The notes below the pieces were generated by a model. That model saw only the letters and a program-made list of their open reading frames with translations. It did not search any database and was not told where the DNA came from. Source: Branchiostoma floridae (lineage: Eukaryota; Chordata; Leptocardii; Amphioxiformes; Branchiostomatidae). Taken from it: a stretch of DNA of 64,000 nucleotides. The translations under genes were made by a program, and so were the position numbers. The stretch is from positions 20,866,611 to 20,930,610 of the forward strand of contig NC_049986.1 of the NCBI RefSeq assembly GCF_000003815.2, in the 5' to 3' direction. Of the stretch, positions 56,701 through 64,000 are shown piece after piece (within the stretch, counting starts at the first letter, position 1; every line of letters starts with the position of its first letter).

Positions 56701-59503
56701 GGGGTCTATTCAGGTGGGGACAGTCCATTTCTTCCTACAGAAGGATGGAGCGTTCAGGTTGGGACAGACCATTTCCAACTGCCTCACCCCCTTGTCCCAC
56801 CCACACTTTGACCTCTAACTACAAGGGCTGTATATATATGTTCACACCTGCTTTTTAACATTGGCTAGGTACAATTTCACCTGGCACAAATTACACTTAA
56901 AAGCGACCCTGTGTGCATGTGTGACTACACATATTTATCTCTAGTTTTAATTAAAAGGCACATCTATCGCAGTGTTACGTTGAATGGGTTTCAATTTTGG
57001 AATCAAAATCTATTTTCTTTGTCGCCTATTCTCGGCTAATGTGCCTTGTAATGTTTTGAAGTTTTCCGATTGTTTGGGAATGTTGGTTCACTAGATTAGG
57101 GGGTAGTGTGTAGAGCCAAAACAGTGGCACATTTGTTTTATTTGTGTGTTGAGCTTTTGTGTTTTTCATGAGATTGTTGTCATTACCTTTATGTTGTGCC
57201 ATATGTTACAGATTACTTCAATTAGGGTCCCTTATGTAGCTTTTTTTCAGAATTTCTTATTTATTTCTCAATCATTTAGGCCTAAGGGTAATCCCTACAG
57301 TTTAAAAAAAGACTGATTTCAAAGACTTATTCAGCTTAAAGTGTCAAGTGAGTTATAGTGAGCTGATGACATAGAATTTTCTTCAGGTGTCCTGTTAAAT
57401 CATTATTCCTACTAGTGGTCACTCGGTAGGGTCAACGGTCAACACTGAATTACATTTGAAATGTCCGTTTCCTGCTCGTTTGTTAAGCAATTGTAGGTTT
57501 GTTTCAAATCGCATGGTGTAATGGTGCCATAGGGGTTAACAAAGTTGGTGACTTGCTATCAACAAACATTGTTAGGAGCGCCACGGATGTTATAGACTTA
57601 CTGTATCCGCGTTCTCACCACAAACTTATTCAGGTCCCCTAGGAGACATCTTCGGATCGCTTCGAGTCAGCGACGGACGTCTGGAAAGCTGTCTAATGGA
57701 AGAAATAGGTAACATATGTCCACCTAGACCACAGTTGATAAAATGACGGATAGACTTGATTGATAGGGGGCAGAGAAAAATTGAAATCACTTTGATTTTG
57801 GACACCTACATTTATGTAACAAATTCCTATTTTTCTTTCTGAGCAGATTAAGATAAATGGCTGTTCCTTTTGACTGTTTATATCGAATGTTTCTAAGGAA
57901 CATGTCTCCAACCTGCTCCATTTCTTATATCGGTTTGTCGAATATGCATTTGTGACTGTTGTCCTCAGCAGTCACTACATGAATTTGAGCTCTTCTTGTA
58001 CACTGTTGTATGTATTTATGTGATACTATAAAACATGCAATGCATGCATTCAAGTGTCTTTCTCTACTATAGCACTGAAGATAAAGCAATATTTTCTCTC
58101 AAACCGTAGGCTTAATATGTGGGGTGAGATTTCATTTTTCATTCATTCATTGGCTACAGGTTGCTGCTCAGAGAATAACAGCGGATTGAAAGGACGAAGG
58201 GAGGTACTGAGCGAGGATGGTCTAGTTTCGCTCGTGCTGAGGGAAGAAGCAGCTGCAAGATGAAGCTAGAATTGAGAGCGTACCTTTTATGCAGAACACA
58301 GCTTTAACTGTAAAAATTAGCTTCATGTGTTAGCCTAATATAAACTGTTTTACGTTTCCTTTGATCAGCCTTTATTCCTGGAGCGGTTGGAAAGAAAAGA
58401 AATCGTTCAAATAGACAGATAACATACCAGAGGGGTTTGTCCGTTGTAGGGGTACAGATTGCTCATTTAGCGGACTAACTCCTCTGACATGATACTAATA
58501 CGTCTATTTGGCCCATTTCTCCTCTTCCAGCCGCTTTTGATAGTCGCAGCTTATCAATTGATCATGTATTTACTGATAGCATCTACGAAAATTATCATCC
58601 CTTCATATTACCTAGATGAGTAAAATATACATTAGCTGCTTTCTATACACCGTGTCATGTATGTATATGTTTGAAAGGAATACGCCTACCTTGTGAAAGG
58701 TGTCGCGCAAAATTGAACATCATAATCAAATCACTGGTGATTGTGTAATAATAGACTTTCAGAAAAAAAAACACCCTGACTACTACTGAGATTTTAAGGC
58801 AACGTATAAATACTCTTTCAAGCTGAGACTGAGTATAAATACTCCTTCAGGCAGAGGGACCATTCTCCTTCATGTTCCTCTATCAGGAAGAGTATAAATA
58901 CTCTTTTTAGGCACAGGGTCCATCCTCCTTTGTGCAGAGTATTCATCCTCTATCAGAGTATAAATACTCTTCCCTATCAGGCAGAGTATAAATACTCCTT
59001 CAGGCAGAGGGACCATTCTCCTTCATGTAGAGTGTTCATCCTCTATCAGGCAGAGTATAAATACTCTTTCAGGCACATGGTCCGTCCTCCTTTATGCAGA
59101 GTATTCATCCTCTATCAGAGTATAAATACTCTACCCAATCAGGCAGAGTATAAATACTCCTTCAGGCAGAGTATAAATACTCTTTCGGACAGAGTATCCA
59201 TCCTCCTTTACGCAGAGTATTTATACTCTATCAGAGTATATATCGTCCTCCAGCCGGAGTATATATCCTCCAAGCTGCTGGACAAAACTCTAATTCATTA
59301 TATATCCTCGGTTAGGCTGGATTATTATTGATTTGTTTGAGTACATATACTCATCTAGTTGTGATTTTTTAAAGAAAGTTTCTTAAAAATGCAAATACCA
59401 AGTCATGAAGGCTGCATTTTGATAAAAAGAAAGGCTTAATTTTTGTGTTTTGAAGCCGAAAAAAGGGAACAAAATGGATTTTCCCTTATTATTTTGGATT
59501 CTG
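53708..59503 (-). repeat. Right arm of the giant inverted repeat
   Basis: Complementary to the left arm; lacks the Helenus insertion and the ~95-bp insertion, and so serves as the pre-insertion state for both. No convincing gene. Confidence 0.8.
58800..59345. repeat. Subterminal minisatellite, right arm
   Basis: At least ten GAGTATAAATACTC cores separated by CCTTCAGGCAGAG-like spacers and GAGTATTCATCCTCTATCA units. The 133-residue plus-strand frame at 58930-59331 is only this repeat translated. Confidence 0.85.
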
Positions 59504-60074
59504 TTAGTTACTGTAGAAGTAAGAAAAGACAAAGACAGCTGTGCAAAATAACTTTCTTGCCCAAAACAATAGAGAGGGTGACATAAAATAAGCCAAGTAA
59601 AATAGCCACGGTTGAGAAGGCTTTTCCGTCGCACAATGCTAAACAGAGTTTTTTTTCTTAATTAAGAATTTGCTTTCCTCGAGGTAAAAATCAGTCAGAA
59701 ACCGCAACTTTTCCATCTATAGAACCATGCGCGTAATTAAATATTTGCATATGGTAAACAACACAAACACTAAAGAAGCCTAATGAACAACGTGAAGTCC
59801 TTAACTTTCTTGTCCATCTGTCCCTGTGGAAGCGTGTTCACTACAAGTGCTATGGACTGTCTGGATAAAAAGCAGCATTCTGTATGCATGCACAGTTCCA
59901 AAGGATTGTGTTTTGATTATGTGTAAGTACCATTACGTCGAGTCATACAAGTCCCACTAGTGGTATTCACGTGGTCTCTTGCCTGAATGTGTCTCATGAT
60001 GTCGGGACAAGTCAGATGTGTTGGTCTCATAAGCCACAGACATGCAGGGTTTTCATGCTATGGTTTTAAGTGTT
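59504..60074 (-). other. ZNF8 proximal 3'UTR
   Basis: Alignable with the ZNF7 3'UTR (41590-42398) and the ZNF6 3' region. It ends abruptly at the giant element, and no AATAAA is seen before the border. Confidence 0.6.
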
Positions 60075-61877
60075 TTATATGCTGTCAGGTAAGTGTCCAG
60101 AAACAGCAATATGTCTCTTTAGACTTCCTTTTTCTGTGGCGGAATAGCCACACTGTTCACATTTATATGGTCTCTCTCCAGTATGTATCCTAATATGCCT
60201 AGTTAAAGAATTCCTGTTAGTTGTCTTGTACCCGCAGTCCTCACAACCGTAGGGTTCATCACCAGTGTGTCTCTTCATATGTAAGGAAAGTGTAAACTTG
60301 TCAGACGTACTATAGTCACATGTCTCACACACGAAGGGTTTCTCACCGGTATGTGTGAGCTGGTGCCGCTTTAAGCTGCCTGTTGACGAACACGAGAAGT
60401 CACACTGGTCACATTTGTAAGGTTTCTCACCTGTATGTTTCCTCACGTGTACACGTAGGCTACCAAGGTGAGTTGTCGAATAGCCACATTGGCCGCACAT
60501 GTAGGACTTGTCTCCAGTGTGTTGTGCTAAGTGGCTGATTAAATTGCCCTTCACTGCTGCGGAATATTCGCAGAGGTGACACTTGTAGGGTTTCTCACCC
60601 GTGTGTGTCCTCATATGCCGAGAAAGTGAAACTTTTTGAGCCGCCCTGTAGCCGCACTCCCCACACATGTAGGGTCTGTCACCAGTGTGTTTGAGCATAT
60701 GTCGCCTTAAGTGAGTTTTCCATGAAGTAGAATAGTCGCATTGGTCACATTTGTAGGGTTTCTCACCGCTATGAATTCGCATATGACTGGTTAGATCTGG
60801 CTTGCGAGCCGTCCTGTATTCGCACTGTGGACACGTGTAGGGTTTCTCACTTTGATGTCGTATCGCGTGTTGGACTAGGCAGCCTTTGCGTGCAGTACGA
60901 TAGTCACACTCATCACATTTATATTTCTTATCTTCTTTCTCACCCGTGTGCCCTAGGAAGTGTCGGTCTAAATGGTATTTGCGTGAGGTGGAATATTCAC
61001 ACTGGTCACATTTGTAGGGTTTTTCACCTGTATGTTTCACCATATGTCGGGACAGATGAGACCTGTCAGCCGTCCTGTATCCGCACTCCTCGCACATGTA
61101 GGGTTTTTCTCCATTATGTTTAGCCATGTGTCGGTCTAGATTCCTCTTCTGTGTAGCAGAATATTCGCATTGGTCACACTTATAGGGTTTCTCACCTGTA
61201 TGTTTTCTCATATGTACACTTATTTGAGACCTGACAGCCGTCCTGAATCCACACTCTTCGCACATGTAGGGTTTTTCTCCATTGTGTTTAGCCATGTGTC
61301 GGTCTAGATTCCTCTTCTGTGTAGCAGAATATTCGCATTGGTCACACTTATAGGGTTTCTCGCCTGTATGTTTTCTCATATGTACACTTATTTGAGACCT
61401 GACAGCCGTCCTGAATCCACACTCTTCACACATGTAGGGTTTCTCTCCAGTGTGTTTAGCTATTATGTGTTTGTCTAAGCTGCTTTTTTGTGCAGCAGCA
61501 TAGTCACACTGGTCACACTTATATGGTTTTTCACCTGTATGTTTTCTGATATGTCTTAATAGGAAACATTTTGAAGATGCCCTAAAGTCGCAGTCCGAAC
61601 ATGCAAAGCGTTTATCCACTTTACGCTTTACCGCATTCTCTGTTTGATCCTGAACGGGAAGATGGTCAGATTTTACCCCAAATGTTTCCTCACATGGGAC
61701 GCCCTCTTCCTTGTCCTGCTGCCTCCCCGTGTCTAATTGCTCGCTGCTGTTTGTCTCGTCCTTGGGATGTGTAAGTGACTGTTCAGTCATAGGAATTATG
61801 TCCCTGCTTCTGTCTTCCATTCCAGGATGTGTAGCTGGCAGTTCGTCCACTGGAATCTCACTGCTTCTCTCCTCCAT
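60075..61877 (-). CDS. ZNF8: C2H2 zinc-finger protein, 18 fingers
   Basis: The start at 61877 (MEERSSEIPVDELPATHPG) lies 2 nt after acceptor TTTAAG|AAATGG; 600 residues, fully open. The N-terminus of about 90 residues includes DTGRQQDKEEGVPCEETFG. Eighteen fingers alternate between YMCEEC/YMCGEC and YKCDQC types. Fingers 3-4 and 5-6 are the same two-finger pair (YMCEECGFRTAVRSQ and YKCDQCEYSATQKRN), repeated with only silent differences as a 168-bp unit. The long linker HTGEKEDKKYKC after finger 8 is shared with ZNF4. It ends HIAVSGHLPDSI. It is the only intact member of the ZNF6-8 group. Its 3'UTR is interrupted by the giant inverted repeat. Confidence 0.92.
   Translation of the reverse strand: MEERSSEIPVDELPATHPGMEDRSRDIIPMTEQSLTHPKDETNSSEQLDTGRQQDKEEGVPCEETFGVKSDHLPVQDQTENAVKRKVDKRFACSDCDFRASSKCFLLRHIRKHTGEKPYKCDQCDYAAAQKSSLDKHIIAKHTGEKPYMCEECGFRTAVRSQISVHMRKHTGEKPYKCDQCEYSATQKRNLDRHMAKHNGEKPYMCEECGFRTAVRSQISVHMRKHTGEKPYKCDQCEYSATQKRNLDRHMAKHNGEKPYMCEECGYRTADRSHLSRHMVKHTGEKPYKCDQCEYSTSRKYHLDRHFLGHTGEKEDKKYKCDECDYRTARKGCLVQHAIRHQSEKPYTCPQCEYRTARKPDLTSHMRIHSGEKPYKCDQCDYSTSWKTHLRRHMLKHTGDRPYMCGECGYRAAQKVSLSRHMRTHTGEKPYKCHLCEYSAAVKGNLISHLAQHTGDKSYMCGQCGYSTTHLGSLRVHVRKHTGEKPYKCDQCDFSCSSTGSLKRHQLTHTGEKPFVCETCDYSTSDKFTLSLHMKRHTGDEPYGCEDCGYKTTNRNSLTRHIRIHTGERPYKCEQCGYSATEKGSLKRHIAVSGHLPDSI
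61105..61440 (-). repeat. 168-bp two-finger tandem duplication in ZNF8
   Basis: Units 61105-61272 and 61273-61440 differ by only a few bases (for example CTTCGCACATG versus CTTCACACATG), all silent. This is direct evidence of growth by two-finger steps. Confidence 0.85.
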
Positions 61878-61879
61878 TT

Positions 61880-62422
61880 CTTAAACAATAATAAATAAAC
61901 GTTGAATGAGGAGCGGTTTCAACAGAAGCGAGACCCCTACCTAACTGATGAGCTCTACTTTACTCTACTCTAAAGAGATTTATTAGTGACATGTATGTAC
62001 ACAGTCAATAAATAAACGGTTTAATCTAAAGGGAAGGTGCCATGAATTAGAATACACACGCGCGCGCAGCTACAGCTGTATGCACACACGCGCACACGCG
62101 CACACGATTTTAATACCGTGACTACCAATTCATCATGCCCCCCTCCCACATTGTGGAGCGGAACAATAGACGTAAAATCTGGGCATCAACAACAACATTC
62201 GCTACTGACGTTTTATAACCCTCATTACTGATATTCATAAGTTCTTACGGCACCATTATCAAACACTTGACGTAAAAAAGGTATTACCTGTCGGTTTATA
62301 ATGTAGCCTGGTTGATATAGCCCCCAAATCACAGTAGTTCCAAGGAATTGTCTATTTTCCTTATCCAATATGGCGGACACGCGGAATTCCAAAGTCATAA
62401 AATAATGAGTCCAAAGGTCAAA
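61880..62422 (-). promoter_or_regulatory. ZNF8 intron, exon 1 and promoter
   Basis: The donor CGACAG|GTAATACC (GT at 62286-62287) and acceptor AG at 61880-61881 give an intron of about 408 bp, the shortest in the group. The YY1-type motif CCAATATGGCGGACAC is at 62365-62380 and the DR1-like AGTCCAAAGGTCA at 62408-62420. The intron carries a CG/CA alternating tract (62060-62105). Confidence 0.7.
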
Positions 62423-62626
62423 CTGATGCGCCTGATACTTCGAACCACATGTCGTTGTATGTTCGTCGGTACTGTATGGGTTACTTTTAATCATAAACGC
62501 TTCGCCCCTACAGAATGCTAAAACTTAAAAGTTAAAATTATCCAAATGGGGTCCACTTTTGAATTCGAAAAAGTTATTTTTGTATACATGTACCTTTCTC
62601 AGTAGTCATTTAAATATTTAACAAGT

Positions 62627-63895
62627 GACCGTAGGTAACAAACTCTGTGACGTAATAATGGTTTGTTAATGATGAGGATAAGCAGGTAAATGCTTCTGTA
62701 TTTGTTTGTACGGTTGGTTTACAGACATAACAATCTGTGTGTACGGTTCAAATATAATCACCGTTCATAACAGTCCCGTTCTGTTCCTGATCATAACGCC
62801 TTTCTTTCGGTGAGCCGGAACGAAACATACTCAACCTATGTCGTATACAACGCACACGCTCCTCCAAGTCCTACAAATATAAGGTACAGAAATAATTTCC
62901 TAAAGTTTGAGTTCCCACCGACAATGGTCTAATTCTGTGTATATGCGAAATATATAATTTCCATTCATGAAAACTACCCTTCAATCCCTGGTGTAAAATA
63001 TAATTTCCCTCCAAGATCATACCCCTTCTGTCCCTTCTAATTCCCTCTACTTTCGGTGTTCCGATCACAAAAGACACGTTCCTACCCGACAGATTAAGAG
63101 CATGGCCACCCCACCTATATAGTAGTGAATCGCATACAAGACACATCACATTAGCTAATACAAAAAAAACTTACTTAAAAGCTACGATACCTATCACTGC
63201 CAAATTTAAAACACAGCTAAGTCAACGTCTCAATCGAACGACACAAATGAAACAACAACAGCGCCTCACAATGGATACTTGAGACGTACACCACGTTAAA
63301 AAGTAGGTCAACCACAGCTGTGGAAATAACCCCATATCTGCTTCGAGATAAGTAATTGCCAGACCCCAGCGTCTATAAGCCAGCTGGTCTACAATAGCAG
63401 GGAAATAGGGGTGACATCTCAAATTATTACATCGATAATGAAAATAGCTACCGCGAAAAAAAAGGCTCCAAAAGATCAAACACATTTTAACCATAACATG
63501 CATATGACTATCAACCGCGCAAAATGTTAACAGTATGCTATGTCAAACCAACCTCAATATTGGAAACGCAAAGCCCGAACGAGATGGCATATTCCGACGA
63601 GGCCAACATCTGCTTGACGTTATCAAATAACTACAACGCTTAAGACACAATCATAAGGAAGACCTGAACCACTATACCGGACGGCGTAGGGGTGAAAACT
63701 GAAATTATTACATCCATAATAAAAACAGCTACGGCGAAAAAAAAAAACGCGCATCATTTCCTAACCGAGTACAGACGACATGCCAATCCACATGCGATTG
63801 CGGCATACGGAACATAGAGATATAGGTGCGAACAGCCAACGCACAAAGTGATTACAATACTCTGTTACTGGAGGTTACCCTCCAGTGTCACAGAG
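62627..63895. mobile_element. 1.27-kb insertion with 8-bp direct repeats, class unknown
   Basis: TAACAAGT flanks it at 62619-62626 and 63896-63903. The flanks are contiguous in the paralogous segment (about 41374-41402, TCAACAAGTGAATTC). An 8-bp duplication fits hAT- or P-type transposons, but the ends lack clear terminal inverted repeats; only CTCTGTGAC (62643-62651) faces GTCACAGAG (63887-63895). The right end forms a hairpin (63860-63895). Two related blocks at about 63407-63460 and 63687-63740 lie inside. No coding capacity recognised. Confidence 0.5.
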
Positions 63896-63903
63896 TAACA
63901 AGT

Positions 63904-64000
63904 AGACTTCAGTAATCCTCAAACATAAGCGTCTAACATTGAATTTTATTGATATCCTTTTAATCGTATACAAACGTGCAGATTCAAGAAACGAATACCG
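63904..64000. other. Resumption of ZNF-cluster flank at the window edge
   Basis: It matches 41390-41460 (ATCCTTAAACGTAAGC ... CGTATACAAATGCACAGATT) with differences. In the other copies this flank leads into the 3' end of the next zinc-finger gene, so another gene probably lies to the right. Confidence 0.5.

Larger units (their letters stand above)
45692..59503. mobile_element. Giant 13.8-kb inverted-repeat element in the ZNF8 3'UTR
   Basis: The ends are inverted copies beginning CAGAATCCAAAATAATAAGG. The left arm is 45692 to about 52113. The right arm runs inward from 59503 to about 53708. Several 180-270 bp open stretches are translated identically in both arms, so identity looks well above 95%. 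A spacer of about 1.6 kb separates the arms. Compared with the intact paralogous site (41577-41602) the insertion has no clean target duplication: the left flank ends GTCAAGTAC and the right flank begins TTAGTTAC, at best a decayed 8-9 bp repeat. No transposase, polymerase or integrase was recognised. It is best called a non-autonomous long-TIR or foldback element of unknown superfamily. Confidence 0.8.

Noticed and set aside
58930-59331. 133-residue open frame
   Set aside because: It is the minisatellite translated; the peptide is as repetitive as the DNA and the mirror array in the other arm does not keep the frame.
45692-59503. Polinton/Maverick identity for the giant element
   Set aside because: No DNA polymerase B, integrase, ATPase or capsid frames, and no clean 6-bp target duplication.

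Overview
The window looks like nuclear DNA of an invertebrate deuterostome, most probably a lancelet (Branchiostoma). The reasons are single-coding-exon C2H2 zinc-finger genes in tandem, short introns, AT-rich flanks, and a dense mixture of Penelope-like, MITE, 5S-derived SINE and tRNA-LTR miniature retroelements. This is an inference from gene and repeat style; no mitochondrial, rRNA or other definitive marker is present.

Layout. 0-2 kb: two MITE-like elements (64-694, 1448-1914). 2.0-7.6 kb: a plus-strand multi-exon gene of unknown function, traced through six phase-compatible exons and encoding a Cys/His cluster, with a 5'-truncated Penelope-like fragment in one intron. 8.8-15.4 kb: an orphan zinc-finger-type promoter, then a Penelope-like element with inverted terminal repeats and a 15-bp target duplication, a 5S-rRNA-derived SINE, and a 3.1-kb terminal-inverted-repeat element holding THAP-like fragments. 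15.6-45.1 kb and 60.1-62.4 kb: eight minus-strand poly-C2H2 zinc-finger genes (here ZNF1 to ZNF8, right-to-left transcription, about 120 fingers in total). 45.7-59.5 kb: a 13.8-kb giant inverted repeat (arms about 6.4 and 5.8 kb, spacer about 1.6 kb) inserted in what should be the 3'UTR of ZNF8. 62.6-64 kb: a 1.27-kb insertion, then the start of another copy of the ZNF 3' flank, so the cluster probably continues to the right.

The ZNF genes share one architecture: a short untranslated exon 1, a 0.4-1.1 kb intron, and a single exon holding the complete reading frame. The start codon lies 2 nt after the splice acceptor in five or more genes. Every promoter has a YY1-type GCCAT motif (ATGGCGGAC on the plus strand) about 80-110 bp upstream of the exon-1 donor. 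Most also have a DR1-like nuclear-receptor half-site pair (AAAGGTCAAAGGTCA-like) beyond it. There is no KRAB, SCAN or ZAD domain; instead a short recurring N-terminal motif (about DTGRQQDKE) is present. ZNF3/ZNF5 and ZNF6/ZNF7/ZNF8 are tandem segmental duplicates including introns and flanks. ZNF4 has one in-frame TAG, ZNF6 has a cluster of frameshifts and ZNF7 has a 103-bp frame-shifting duplication near its start.

Most interesting: (1) the giant nearly identical inverted repeat inside a 3'UTR, with palindromic TATA-like minisatellites at both ends; (2) two Helenus-type miniature LTR elements whose LTRs carry a tRNA-like Pol III promoter, with 4-bp TSDs, PBS and PPT readable in sequence; (3) the shared YY1+DR1 promoter cassette, with a ninth orphan copy lacking any zinc-finger exon. 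All calls are by eye; nothing was searched against a database.
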